Source: Colletes latitarsis (Eukaryota; Arthropoda; Insecta; Hymenoptera; Colletidae). From it: DNA of 64,000 bases. The notes below the pieces were generated by a model, which searched no databases, was not told where the DNA came from, and worked only from the letters and a program-made list of their open reading frames with translations. Positions 1 through 14,108 of the stretch are shown in pieces (position 1 is the first letter of the stretch; each line of letters opens with the position of its first letter). The stretch lies in NCBI RefSeq assembly GCF_051014445.1, contig NW_027488366.1:12046001-12110000 (forward strand), in the 5' to 3' direction. The translations under genes were made by a program, and so were the position numbers.

Positions 1-839
1 ATAAATATTTTAGAGGATAACGCATGTTAGGTCTGGGATAGGTCTGGGATTTGCCCTCATCAGACTCATACTTTCGCACACTTCACATACTCGTTGAACA
101 GATCCTGGGTTATTTTCTGGTTTGGATCACATAGTAATGTGGTACCACACTGAAACAGTCGATTAAACCAGGTTTCGATCAATATTTTTGAGGATAACGC
201 ATATTAGGTCTTGGTTAGGTCTGGGATTTTCACTCATCAGACTCATACTTTCGCATTCTTCACATACTTGTTGAACGGATCATGGGTTTTTTCTGGTTTG
301 GATCACGTAGTAATGTGGGACCACACTGAAACAATCAATTAAACCTGGTCTTGATAAATATTTTAGAGGATAACGCATGTTAGGTTTGGGATAGGTCGGC
401 GATTTGCCCTCATCAGACTCATACTTTCGCACACTTCACATACTCGTTGATCAGATCCTGGGTTTTTTCTGGTTTGGATCACGTAGTAATGTGGAACTAC
501 ACTGAAACAATCAATTAAACCTGGTCTTGATAAATATTTTAGAGGATACCGCATGTTAGGTCTGGGTTAGGTCTAGGATTTGCCCTTGTCAGGTTCATAC
601 TTCCGCATATTTCTCATGCTTCATGGCTAGATCCTGGGCTATTTCTGGATTAGATCACGTAGTAATGTGGTACCACACTGAAACAGTCAATTAAACCTGG
701 TTTCCATCAAACTCTTAGAGGACAACGCAAGTTAGGTCTGGGATAGGTCTTGGATTTGCCCTCATCAGGCTCATACTTTCGCGTTTTTCACATACTTTTT
801 GAACAGATCCTGGGTTTTTTCTGGTTTGGATCACGTAGT

Positions 840-855
840 AGTGTGGTACCACACT
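840..855. repeat. Perfect 16-bp palindrome in the satellite monomer (example)
   Basis: AGTGTGGTACCACACT equals its own reverse complement. It occurs in the monomer subtype whose preceding bases are GTAGT. Most other monomers carry the 12-bp core TGTGGTACCACA, also a perfect palindrome. It recurs at about 176-bp spacing through the array and is better conserved than flanking positions. It could be a dimeric protein-binding site or a cruciform-forming element; the sequence does not decide which. Confidence 0.85.
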
Positions 856-3800
856 GAAACAGTCCATTAAACCTGGTTTGGATCAATATTTTAGAGGATA
901 ACGCATGTTAGGTCTAGGTTAGGTCTGGGAATTTCACTCATCAGACTCATACTTTCGCACACTTCACATACTCGTTGAACAGATCCTAGGTTATTTTCTG
1001 GTTTGGATCACATAGTAATGTGGTACCACACTGAAACAGTCGATTATACCAGGTTTCGATCAATATTTTTGAGGATAACGCATGTTAGGTCTAGGTTAGG
1101 CCTGGGATTTTCACTCATCAGGCTCATTCTTTCGCATATTTCTCATACTTGATGGCTAGATGCTGGGCTTTTTCTGGTTTGGATCACGTAGTAATGTGGT
1201 ACCACGCTGAAACAGTCGATTAAACCCGGTTTCGATCAATATTTTAGAGGATAACGCAAGTTAAGTCTGGGATAGGTCTGGAATTTGACCTCATCAGACT
1301 CATACTTTCGCAATCTTCACATGCTTGTTGAACGGATCCTGGGTTTTTTCTGGTTTGGATCACGTAGTAATGTGGGACCACACTGAAACAGTCAATTAAA
1401 CCAGGTTTCGATCAATATTTTTGAGAATAATACATGTTAGGTCTAGGTTAGGTCTGGGATTTGCTCTCATCAGGCTCATTCTTTCGCATATTTCTCATAC
1501 TTGATGGCTAGATGCTGGGCTTTTTCTGGTTTGGATCACGTAGTAATGTGGTACCACGCTGAAACAGTCGATTAAACCCGGTTTCGATCAATATTTTAGA
1601 GGATAACGCAAGTTAAGTCTGGGATAGGTCTGGAATTTGACCTCATCAGACTCATACTTTCGCATTCTTCACATGCTTGTTGAACGGATCCTGGGTTTTT
1701 TCTGGTTTGGATCACGTAGTAGTGTGGTACCACACTGAAACAGTCCATTAAACCTGGTTGCGATTTTTTTTTTTGAGGATAACGCATGTTAGGTCTGGGT
1801 TAGCTCTAGGATTTGCCCTCATCAGGCTCATTCTTTCGCATATTTCTCAAACTTCATGGCTAGATCCTGGGCTTTTTCTGGATTACATCACGTAGTAATG
1901 CGGTACCACACTGAAACATTCAATTAAACCTGGGCTTGATAAATATTTTAGAGGATAACGCATGTTAGGTTTGGGTTAGGTCTAGGATTTGCCCTCATCA
2001 GGCTCATACTTTCGCATATTTCTCATACTTCATGGCTAGATCCTGGGCTGTTTCTGGTTTTGATCACATAGTAATGTGGTACCACACTGAAACAGTCGAT
2101 TAAACCAGGTTTCGATCAATATTTTTGAGGGTAACGCATGTTAGGTCTAGGTTAGGCCTGGGATTTTCACTCATCAGACTCATACTTTCGCATTCTTCAC
2201 ATGCTTGTTGAACGGATCCTGGGTTTTTTCTGGTTTGGATCACGTAGTAATGTGGGACCACACTGAGACAGTCAATTAAACCTGGTTTCGATCAGTATTT
2301 TAGAGACTAATTCATGTTAGGTCTAGGTTAGGTCTGGTATTTGCTCTTTTCAGGCTCATTGTTTCGCATATTTCTCATACTTGATGGCTAGATCCTGGGC
2401 TTTTTCTGGATTGCATAACGTAGTAATGAAGAACAACACTGAAACAGTCAATTAAACCTGGTTTCCATCAATATTTTAGAGGACAACGCATATTAGGTGT
2501 AGGTTAGGCCTGGGATTTGCCCTCATCAGGGTCATACTTTCGCAGTTTTAACATACATGTTGGCCTGATCGAGGGTTTTTCCAGCTTTGGATCACGTAGT
2601 AAAGTGGTGCCACTCTGAAACAGTCCATTAAACCAGGTTTCGATCAATATTTTAGAGGATAACGCAAGTTAGGTCTGGGATAGGTCTGGGATTTGACCTC
2701 GTCAGACTCATACTTTCGCACCCTTCACATACTCGTTGAACAGATCCTGGGTTATTTTCTGGTTTGGATCACATAGTAATGTGGTACCACACTGAAACAT
2801 TCAATTAAACCTGGTCTTGATAAATATTTTAGAGGATAACGCATGTTAGGTCTGGGTTAGGTCTAGGATTTGCCCTCATCTGGCTCATACTTTCGCATAT
2901 TTCTCATACTTCATGGCTAGATCCTGGGCTGTTCCTGGATTGTATCACGTAGTAATGTGGTACCACGCTGAAACAGTCGATTAAACCTGGTTTCGATCAA
3001 TATTTTAGAGGATAACGCAAGTTAAGTCTGGGATAGGTCTGGGATTTGATCTCATCAGACTCATACTTTCGCGTTTTTCACATACTTGTTGAACAGATCC
3101 TGGGTTTTTTCTGGTTTGCATCACGTAGTAGTGTGGTACCACACTGAAACAGTCCATTAAACCTGGTTGCGATCAATATTTTAGGGTTAGGTCTAGGATT
3201 TGCCCCCTTCAAGCTTATTCTTTTGCATATTTCTCAAACTTGATGGCTAGATCCTGGGCTTTTTCTGGATTGCATCACGTAGTAATGTGGTACCACACTG
3301 AAACATTCAATTAAACCTGGTCTTGATAAATATTTTAGAGGATAACGCATGTTAGGTCTGGGTTAGGTCTAGGATTTGACCTCGTCAGACTCATGCTTTC
3401 GCAACCTTCACATACTCGTTGAACAGATCCTGGGTTATTCTCTGGTTTGGATCACATAGTAATGTGGTACCACACTGAAACAGTCGATTAAACCAGGTTT
3501 CGATCAATATTTTTGAGGATAAAGCATGTTAGGTCTAGGTTAGGCCTGGGATTTTCACTCATCAGACTCATACTTTCGCATTCTTCACATACTTGTTGAA
3601 CGGACCCTGTGTTTTTTCTGGTTTGGATCACGTAGTAATGTGGGACCACACTGAAACAGTCAATTAAATCTGGTTTCGATCAATATTTTAGAGAATAATT
3701 CATGTTAGGTCTAGGTTAGGCCTAGGATTTTCACTCATCAGACTCATACTTTCGCATTTTTCACATACTTGTTGAACGGATCATGGGTTTTTTCTGGTTT

Positions 3801-6290
3801 GGATCACGTAGTAATGTGGGACCACACTGAAACAATCAATTAAACCTGGTCTTGATAAATATTTTAGAGGATAACGCATGTTAGGTTTGGGATAGGTCGG
3901 CGATTTGCCCTCATCAGACTCATACTTTCGCACACTTCACATACTCGTTGATCAGATCCTGGGTTTTTTCTGGTTTGGATCACGTAGTAATGTGGAACTA
4001 CACTGAAACAATCAATTAAACCTGGTCTTGATAAATATTTTAGAGGATACCGCATGTTAGGTCTGGGTTAGGTCTAGGATTTGCCCTTGTCAGGTTCATA
4101 CTTCCGCATATTTCTCATGCTTCATGGCTAGATCCTGGGCTATTTCTGGATTAGATCACGTAGTAATGTGGTACCACACTGAAACAGTCAATTAAACCTG
4201 GTTTCCATCAAACTCTTAGAGGACAACGCAAGTTAGGTCTGGGATAGGTCTTGGATTTGCCCTCATCAGGCTCATACTTTCGCGTTTTTCACATACTTTT
4301 TGAACAGATCCTGGGTTTTTTCTGGTTTGGATCACGTAGTAGTGTGGTACCACACTGAAACAGTCCATTAAACCTGGTTTGGATCAATATTTTAGAGGAT
4401 AACGCATGTTAGGTCTAGGTTAGGTCTGGGAATTTCACTCATCAGACTCATACTTTCGCACACTTCACATACTCGTTGAACAGATCCTAGGTTATTTTCT
4501 GGTTTGGATCACATAGTAATGTGGTACCACACTGAAACAGTCGATTATACCAGGTTTCGATCAATATTTTTGAGGATAACGCATGTTAGGTCTAGGTTAG
4601 GCCTGGGATTTTCACGCATCAGGCTCATTCTTTCGCATATTTCTCATACTTGATGGCTAGATGCTGGGCTTTTTCTGGTTTGGATCACGTAGTAATGTGG
4701 TACCACGCTGAAACAGTCGATTAAACCCGGTTTCGATCAATATTTTAGAGGATAACGCAAGTTAAGTCTGGGATAGGTCTGGAATTTGACCTCATCAGAC
4801 TCATACTTTCGCATTCTTCACATGCTTGTTGAACGGATCCTGGGTTTTTTCTGGTTTGGATCACGTAGTAATGTGGGACCACACTGAAACAGTCAATTAA
4901 ACCAGGTTTCGATCAATATTTTTGAGAATAATACATGTTAGGTCTAGGTTAGGTCTGGGATTTGCTCTCATCAGGCTCATTCTTTCGCATATTTCTCATA
5001 CTTGATGGCTAGATGCTGGGCTTTTTCAGGTTTGGATCACGTAGTAATGTGGTACCACGCTGAAACAGTCGATTAAACCCGGTTTCGATCAATATTTTAG
5101 AGGATAACGCAAGTTAAGTCTGGGATAGGTCTGGAATTTGACCTCATCAGACTCATACTTTCGCATTCTTCACATGCTTGTTGAACGGATCCTGGGTTTT
5201 TTCTGGTTTGGATCACGTAGTAGTGTGGTACCACACTGAAACAGTCCATTAAACCTGGTTGCGATTTTTTTTTTTGAGGATAACGCATGTTAGGTCTGGG
5301 TTAGCTCTAGGATTTGCCCTCATCAGGCTCATTCTTTCGCATATTTCTCAAACTTCATGGCTAGATCCTGGGCTTTTTCTGGATTACATCACGTAGTAAT
5401 GCGGTACCACACTGAAACATTCAATTAAACCTGGGCTTGATAAATATTTTAGAGGATAACGCATGTTAGGTTTGGGTTAGGTCTAGGATTTGCCCTCATC
5501 AGGCTCATACTTTCGCATATTTCTCATACTTCATGGCTAGATCCTGGGCTGTTTCTGGTTTTGATCACATAGTAATGTGGTACCACACTGAAACAGTCGA
5601 TTAAACCAGGTTTCGATCAATATTTTTGAGGGTAACGCATGTTAGGTCTAGGTTAGGCCTGGGATTTTCACTCATCAGACTCATACTTTCGCATTCTTCA
5701 CATGCTTGTTGAACGGATCCTGGGTTTTTTCTGGTTTGGATCACGTAGTAATGTGGGACCACACTGAGACAGTCAATTAAACCTGGTTTCGATCAGTATT
5801 TTAGAGACTAATTCATGTTAGGTCTAGGTTAGGTCTGGTATTTGCTCTTTTCAGGCTCATTGTTTCGCATATTTCTCATACTTGATGGCTAGATCCTGGG
5901 CTTTTTCTGGATTGCATAACGTAGTAATGAAGAACAACACTGAAACAGTCAATTAAACCTGGTTTCCATCAATATTTTAGAGGACAACGCATATTAGGTG
6001 TAGGTTAGGCCTGGGATTTGCCCTCATCAGGGTCATACTTTCGCAGTTTTAACATACATGTTGGCCTGATCGAGGGTTTTTCCAGCTTTGGATCACGTAG
6101 TAAAGTGGTGCCACTCTGAAACAGTCCATTAAACCAGGTTTCGATCAATATTTTAGAGGATAACGCAAGTTAGGTCTGGGATAGGTCTGGGATTTGACCT
6201 CGTCAGACTCATACTTTCGCACCCTTCACATACTCGTTGAACAGATCCTGGGTTATTTTCTGGTTTGGATCACATAGTAATGTGGTACCA

Positions 6291-7656
6291 CACTGAAACA
6301 TTCAATTAAACCTGGTCTTGATAAATATTTTAGAGGATAACGCATGTTAGGTCTGGGTTAGGTCTAGGATTTGCCCTCATCTGGCTCATACTTTCGCATA
6401 TTTCTCATACTTCACGGCTAGATCCTGGGCTGTTCCTGGATTGTATCACGTAGTAATGTGGTACCACGCTGAAACAGTCGATTAAACCTGGTTTCGATCA
6501 ATATTTTAGAGGATAACGCAAGTTAAGTCTGGGATAGGTCTGGGATTTGATCTCATCAGACTCATACTTTCGCGTTTTTCACATACTTGTTGAACAGATC
6601 CTGGGTTTTTTCTGGTTTGCATCACGTAGTAGTGTGGTACCACACTGAAACAGTCCATTAAACCTGGTTGCGACCAATATTTTAGGGTTAGGTCTAGGAT
6701 TTGCCCCCTTCAAGCTTATTCTTTTGCATATTTCTCAAACTTGATGGCTAGATCCTGGGCTTTTTCTGGATTGCATCACGTAGTAATGTGGTACCACACT
6801 GAAACATTCAATTAAACCTGGTCTTGATAAATATTTTAGAGGATAACGCATGTTAGGTCTGGGTTAGGTCTAGGATTTGACCTCGTCAGACTCATGCTTT
6901 CGCACCCTTCACATACTCGTTGAACAGATCCTGGGTTATTCTCTGGTTTGGATCACATAGTAATGTGGTACCACACTGAAACATTCAATTAAACCTGGTC
7001 TTGATAAATATTTTAGAGGATAACGCATGTTAGGTCTGGGTTAGGTCTAGGATTTGCCCTCATCTGGCTCATACTTTCGCATATTTCTCATACTTCATGG
7101 CTAGATCCTGGGCTGTTCCTGGATTGTATCACGTAGTAATGTGGTACCACGCTGAAACAGTCGATTAAACCTGGTTTCGATCAATATTTTAGAGGATAAC
7201 GCAAGTTAAGTCTGGGATAGGTCTGGGATTTGATCTCATCAGACTCATACTTTCGCGTTTTTCACATACTTGTTGAACAGATCCTGGGTTTTTTCTGGTT
7301 TGCATCACGTAGTAGTGTGGTACCACACTGAAACAGTCCATTAAACCTGGTTGCGATCAATATTTTAGGGTTAGGTCTAGGATTTGCCCCCTTCAAGCTT
7401 ATTCTTTTGCATATTTCTCAAACTTGATGGCTAGATCCTGGGCTTTTTCTGGATTGCATCACGTAGTAATGTGGTACCACACTGAAACATTCAATTAAAC
7501 CTGGTCTTGATAAATATTTTAGAGGATAACGCATGTTAGGTCTGGGTTAGGTCTAGGATTTGACCTCGTCAGACTCATGCTTTCGCAACCTTCACATACT
7601 CGTTGAACAGATCCTGGGTTATTCTCTGGTTTGGATCACATAGTAATGTGGTACCA
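6291..7656. repeat. 683-bp tandem duplication inside HOR-A copy 2
   Basis: The stretch beginning CACTGAAACATTCAATT at 6291 recurs at 6974, 683 bp later, and the two units (6291-6973, 6974-7656) are almost identical. Each covers four monomers, one of them shortened. HOR copies 1 and 3 have a single unit. It therefore arose after, or during, amplification of the 3,501-bp unit, most simply by unequal exchange. Confidence 0.88.
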
Positions 7657-10600
7657 CACTGAAACAGTCGATTAAACCAGGTTTCGATCAATATTTTTGA
7701 GGATAAAGCATGTTAGGTCTAGGTTAGGCCTGGGATTTTCACTCATCAGACTCATACTTTCGCATTCTTCACATACTTGTTGAACGGACCCTGTGTTTTT
7801 TCTGGTTTGGATCACGTAGTAATGTGGGACCACACTGAAACAGTCAATTAAATCTGGTTTCGATCAATATTTTAGAGAATAATTCATGTTAGGTCTAGGT
7901 TAGGCCTAGGATTTTCACTCATCAGACTCATACTTTCGCATTTTTCACATACTTGTTGAACGGATCATGGGTTTTTTCTGGTTTGGATCACGTAGTAATG
8001 TGGGACCACACTGAAACAATCAATTAAACCTGGTCTTGATAAATATTTTAGAGGATAACGCATGTTAGGTTTGGGATAGGTCGGCGATTTGCCCTCATCA
8101 GACTCATACTTTCGCACACTTCACATACTCGTTGATCAGATCCTGGGTTTTTTCTGGTTTGGATCACGTAGTAATGTGGAACTACACTGAAACAATCAAT
8201 TAAACCTGGTCTTGATAAATATTTTAGAGGATACCGCATGTTAGGTCTGGGTTAGGTCTAGGATTTGCCCTTGTCAGGTTCATACTTCCGCATATTTCTC
8301 ATGCTTCATGGCTAGATCCTGGGCTATTTCTGGATTAGATCACGTAGTAATGTGGTACCACACTGAAACAGTCAATTAAACCTGGTTTCCATCAAACTCT
8401 TAGAGGACAACGCAAGTTAGGTCTGGGATAGGTCTTGGATTTGCCCTCATCAGGCTCATACTTTCGCGTTTTTCACATACTTTTTGAACAGATCCTGGGT
8501 TTTTTCTGGTTTGGATCACGTAGTAGTGTGGTACCACACTGAAACAGTCCATTAAACCTGGTTTGGATCAATATTTTAGAGGATAACGCATGTTAGGTCT
8601 AGGTTAGGTCTGGGAATTTCACTCATCAGACTCATACTTTCGCACACTTCACATACTCGTTGAACAGATCCTAGGTTATTTTCTGGTTTGGATCACATAG
8701 TAATGTGGTACCACACTGAAACAGTCGATTATACCAGGTTTCGATCAATATTTTTGAGGATAACGCATGTTAGGTCTAGGTTAGGCCTGGGATTTTCACG
8801 CATCAGGCTCATTCTTTCGCATATTTCTCATACTTGATGGCTAGATGCTGGGCTTTTTCTGGTTTGGATCACGTAGTAATGTGGTACCACGCTGAAACAG
8901 TCGATTAAACCCGGTTTCGATCAATATTTTAGAGGATAACGCAAGTTAAGTCTGGGATAGGTCTGGAATTTGACCTCATCAGACTCATACTTTCGCATTC
9001 TTCACATGCTTGTTGAACGGATCCTGGGTTTTTTCTGGTTTGGATCACGTAGTAATGTGGGACCACACTGAAACAGTCAATTAAACCAGGTTTCGATCAA
9101 TATTTTTGAGAATAATACATGTTAGGTCTAGGTTAGGTCTGGGATTTGCTCTCATCAGGCTCATTCTTTCGCATATTTCTCATACTTGATGGCTAGATGC
9201 TGGGCTTTTTCAGGTTTGGATCACGTAGTAATGTGGTACCACGCTGAAACAGTCGATTAAACCCGGTTTCGATCAATATTTTAGAGGATAACGCAAGTTA
9301 AGTCTGGGATAGGTCTGGAATTTGACCTCATCAGACTCATACTTTCGCATTCTTCACATGCTTGTTGAACGGATCCTGGGTTTTTTCTGGTTTGGATCAC
9401 GTAGTAGTGTGGTACCACACTGAAACAGTCCATTAAACCTGGTTGCGATTTTTTTTTTTGAGGATAACGCATGTTAGGTCTGGGTTAGCTCTAGGATTTG
9501 CCCTCATCAGGCTCATTCTTTCGCATATATCTCAAACTTCATGGCTAGATCCTGGGCTTTTTCTGGATTACATCACGTAGTAATGCGGTACCACACTGAA
9601 ACATTCAATTAAACCTGGGCTTGATAAATATTTTAGAGGATAACGCATGTTAGGTTTGGGTTAGGTCTAGGATTTGCCCTCATCAGGCTCATACTTTCGC
9701 ATATTTCTCATACTTCATGGCTAGATCCTGGGCTGTTTCTGGTTTTGATCACATAGTAATGTGGTACCACACTGAAACAGTCGATTAAACCAGGTTTCGA
9801 TCAATATTTTTGAGGGTAACGCATGTTAGGTCTAGGTTAGGCCTGGGATTTTCACTCATCAGACTCATACTTTCGCATTCTTCACATGCTTGTTGAACGG
9901 ATCCTGGGTTTTTTCTGGTTTGGATCACGTAGTAATGTGGGACCACACTGAGACAGTCAATTAAACCTGGTTTCGATCAGTATTTTAGAGACTAATTCAT
10001 GTTAGGTCTAGGTTAGGTCTGGTATTTGCTCTTTTCAGGCTCATTGTTTCGCATATTTCTCATACTTGATGGCTAGATCCTGGGCTTTTTCTGGATTGCA
10101 TAACGTAGTAATGAAGAACAACACTGAAACAGTCAATTAAACCTGGTTTCCATCAATATTTTAGAGGACAACGCATATTAGGTGTAGGTTAGGCCTGGGA
10201 TTTGCCCTCATCAGGGTCATACTTTCGCAGTTTTAACATACATGTTGGCCTGATCGAGGGTTTTTCCAGCTTTGGATCACGTAGTAAAGTGGTGCCACTC
10301 TGAAACAGTCCATTAAACCAGGTTTCGATCAATATTTTAGAGGATAACGCAAGTTAGGTCTGGGATAGGTCTGGGATTTGACCTCGTCAGACTCATACTT
10401 TCGCACCCTTCACATACTCGTTGAACAGATCCTGGGTTATTTTCTGGTTTGGATCACATAGTAATGTGGTACCACACTGAAACATTCAATTAAACCTGGT
10501 CTTGATAAATATTTTAGAGGATAACGCATGTTAGGTCTGGGTTAGGTCTAGGATTTGCCCTCATCTGGCTCATACTTTCGCATATTTCTCATACTTCATG

Positions 10601-13600
10601 GCTAGATCCTGGGCTGTTCCTGGATTGTATCACGTAGTAATGTGGTACCACGCTGAAACAGTCGATTAAACCTGGTTTCGATCAATATTTTAGAGGATAA
10701 CGCAAGTTAAGTCTGGGATAGGTCTGGGATTTGATCTCATCAGACTCATACTTTCGCGTTTTTCACATACTTGTTGAACAGATCCTGGGTTTTTTCTGGT
10801 TTGCATCACGTAGTAGTGTGGTACCACACTGAAACAGTCCATTAAACCTGGTTGCGACCAATATTTTAGGGTTAGGTCTAGGATTTGCCCCCTTCAAGCT
10901 TATTCTTTTGCATATTTCTCAAACTTGATGGCTAGATCCTGGGCTTTTTCTGGATTGCATCACGTAGTAATGTGGTACCACACTGAAACATTCAATTAAA
11001 CCTGGTCTTGATAAATATTTTAGAGGATAACGCATGTTAGGTCTGGGTTAGGTCTAGGATTTGACCTCGTCAGACTCATGCTTTCGCACCCTTCACATAC
11101 TCGTTGAACAGATCCTGGGTTATTCTCTGGTTTGGATCACATAGTAATGTGGTACCACACTGAAACAGTCGATTAAACCAGGTTTCGATCAATATTTTTG
11201 AGGATAAAGCATGTTAGGTCTAGGTTAGGCCTGGGATTTTCACTCATCAGACTCATACTTTCTCATTCTTCTCATACTTGTTGAAGTGGACCTGGGTTTT
11301 TTCTGGTTTGGATCACGTAGTAATGTGGTACCACACTGAAACAATCGACTAAACCTGGTGTCGATCAATATCTTAGAGGATAACGCTAGTTAAGTCTGGG
11401 ATTGGTCTGGGATTTGACCTCATCATACTCATACTTTCGCACACTTCACATACTCGTTGAACAGATCCTGGGTTATTTTCAGGTTTGGATCACATAGTAA
11501 TGTGGAACCACACTGAAACAGTCGATTAAACCAGGTTTCGATCAATATTTTTGAGGATAACGCATGTTAGGTATGGGTTAGGTCTAGGATTTGCCCTCAG
11601 CAGGCTCATACTTTCGCATATTTCTCATACTTCAGGGCTAGATCCTGGGCCGTTTCTGGTTTGTATCACGTAGTAATGTGGTACCACACTGAAACAGTCA
11701 ATTAAACCTGGTTTGGATCAATAGTTTAGAGGATAACGCAAGTTAGGTCTGGGATAGGTCTGGGATTTGCCCTCATCAGGCTCATACTTTCGCGTTTTTC
11801 ACATACTTGTTGAACAGATCCTGGGTTTTTTCTGGTTTGGATCACGTAGTAGTGTGGTACCACACTGAAACAGTCCATTAAACCTGGTTTGGATCAATAT
11901 TTTGGAGGATAACGCATGTTAGGTCTAGGTTAGGTTTGGGATTTGCTCTCATCAGGCTCATTTTTTCGCATATTTCTCATATTTGATGGCTAGATCCTGG
12001 GCTTTTTCTGGATTGCATCACGTAGTAATGAAGTACGACACTGAAACAGTCAATTAAACCTGGTTTCCACCAATATCTTAGAGGACAACGCAAGTTAGGT
12101 CTGGCATAGGTCTGGGATTCGCCCTCATCAGGCTCATACTTTGGCGTTTTTCACATACTTGTTGAATAGATCCTGGGTTTTTTCTGGTTTGTATCACATA
12201 GTAGTGTGGTACCACACTGAAACAGTCAATTAAACCTGGTTTCCATCAATATTTTAGAGGATAACGCAAGTTAGGTCTGGCATTGGTCTGGGATTCGCCC
12301 TCATCAGGCTCATACTTTCGCACACTTCACATACTCGTTGAACAGATCCTGGGTTATTTTCAGGTTTGGATCACATAGTAATGTGGTACCACACTGAAAC
12401 AGTCGATTAAACCAGGTTTCGATCAATATTTTTGAGGATAACGCATGATAGGTTTGGGTTAGGTCTAGGATTTGCCCCCAGCGGGCTCATACTTTCGCAT
12501 ATTTCTCATACTTCAGGGCTAGATCCTGGGCTGTTTCTGGTTTGTATCACGTAGTAATGTGGTACCACACTGAAACAGTCAATTAAACCTGGTTTGGATC
12601 AATAGTTTAGAGGATAACGCAAGTTAGGTCTGGGATAGGTCTGGGATTTGCCCTCATCAGGCTCATACTTTCGCGTTTTTCACATACTTGTTGAACAGAT
12701 CCTGGGTTTTTTCTGGTTTGGATCACGTAGTAGTGTGGTACCACACTGAAACAGTCCATTAAACCCGGTTTGCATCAATATTTTAGAGGATAACGCAAGT
12801 TAGGTTTGGGATAGGTCTGGGATTTGACCTCATCAGACTCATACTTTCGCACACTTCACATAGTCATTGAACAGATCCTGGGTTATTTTCTGGATTGGAT
12901 CACATAGTAATGTAGTACCACACTGATACAGTCGATTAACCCTGGTTTCGATCAATATTTTAGAGGATAACGCATGTTAGGTCTAGGTTAGGCCTGGGAT
13001 ATGCCCTCGTCAGGGTCATACTTTCGCAGTTTTAACATACATGTTGACCTCATCGAGGGTTTTTTCTGCTTTGGATCACGTAGTAAAGTGGTGCCACACT
13101 AAAACTGTCAATTAAACCTGGTTTCTATCAATATTTTAGAGGATAACGCAAGTTATGTCTGGGATAGGTCTGTGGATTTGCCCTCATCAGGCTCATACTG
13201 TCGCGTTTTCAACATTCGAGTTGAACAGATCCTGGGTTTTTTCTGGCTTGGATCACCTAGTAATGTGGTACCACACTGAGACAGTCCATTAAACCTGGTT
13301 TCGATCAATATTTTAGATGATAACGCATGTTAGGTCTAGGTTAGGCCTGTGATATGCCCTCATCAGACACATACCTTCGCATTCTTCACGTACTTGTTGA
13401 ACAGCTCCTGGGTTTTTTTCTGGTTTGGATCACGTAGTAGTGTGGTACCGCACCGAAACAGTCAATTAAACCAGGTTTCGATCAATATTTTAGATGATAA
13501 CGCAAGTTAGGTCTGGGATAAGTCTGGGATTCGCCCTCATCAGGCTCATACTTTCGCGTTTTTCACATACTTGTTGAACAGATCCTCGGCTTTTTCTGGT

Positions 13601-14029
13601 TTGGATCACGTAGTAATGTGGTACCACAATGAAACAGTCCATTAAACCTGGTTTCGATGAATATTTTAGAGGATAACGCATGTTAGGTCTGGGATAGGTC
13701 TAGGATTTGCCCTCATCAGGCTCATACTTTCGCATATTTCTCATACTTGTTGAACGGCTCCTGTGTTTTTTCTGGTTTGGTTCACGTAGTAATGTGGTAC
13801 CACACTGAAACCTTCAATTAAACCTGGTCTTGATAAATATTTTAGAGGATAACGCATGTTAGGTTTGGGTTAGGTCTAGGATTTGCCCTCATCACGCTCA
13901 TACTTTCGCATATTTCTCACACTTCATGGCTAGATCCTGGGCTTTTTGTGGATTGCATCACGTAGTAATGAAGTACAACACTGAAACAGTCAATTTAACC
14001 TGGTTTCCATCAATATCTGAGAGGACAAC

Positions 14030-14108
14030 GCAAGTTAGGTCTGAGATAGGTCTGGGATTCGCCCTCATCACGCTCATACTGGTTTCGATCAATATTTTCG
14101 AGGACAAC
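14030..14108. repeat. Truncated 79-bp monomer
   Basis: Successive GCA(A/T)GTTAGG landmarks are 79 bp apart here instead of 176. The sequence jumps from the CTCATACT motif directly to TTTCGATCAATATTTT, losing 97 bp. A second monomer of identical length with a different junction lies at 15157-15235, and a repeat of that one follows near 15597. Copies are retained in the duplicated block near 28940 and 30040. Confidence 0.85.

Larger units (their letters stand above)
1..11262. repeat. Satellite, higher-order repeat A (3,501-bp period, three copies)
   Basis: Tandem array of 176-bp monomers. Landmark monomers recur at 363, 3864 and 8048, and again at 1596, 5097 and 9281. This gives spacings of 3,501 and 4,184 bp, and 4,184 is 3,501 plus a 683-bp duplication. 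The copies run about 250-3750, 3751-7934 and 7935-11262 and differ at very few bases. One monomer per copy (for example near 3180) has lost about 21 bp around its first TTAGG, so 20 monomers sum to 3,501 bp. Each copy carries an 11-T tract in one monomer (1764-1774, 5265-5275, 9449-9459). No gene is present. Short minus-strand ORFs of about 63 codons are a by-product of the monomer sequence. Confidence 0.93.

Noticed and set aside
1210..1260. CENP-B-box-like sequence in monomers with AAACCCGGTTTCGATCAA
   Set aside because: On the reverse strand it only partly fits the box, lacking the required CGAA at the proper place. Most monomers have ACCTGG instead of CCCGG.
1764..1774. Poly(T) tract as the tail of an inserted element
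   Set aside because: It is only 11 T's within an otherwise complete monomer, without duplication or foreign sequence, and it is identical in all three HOR-A copies.
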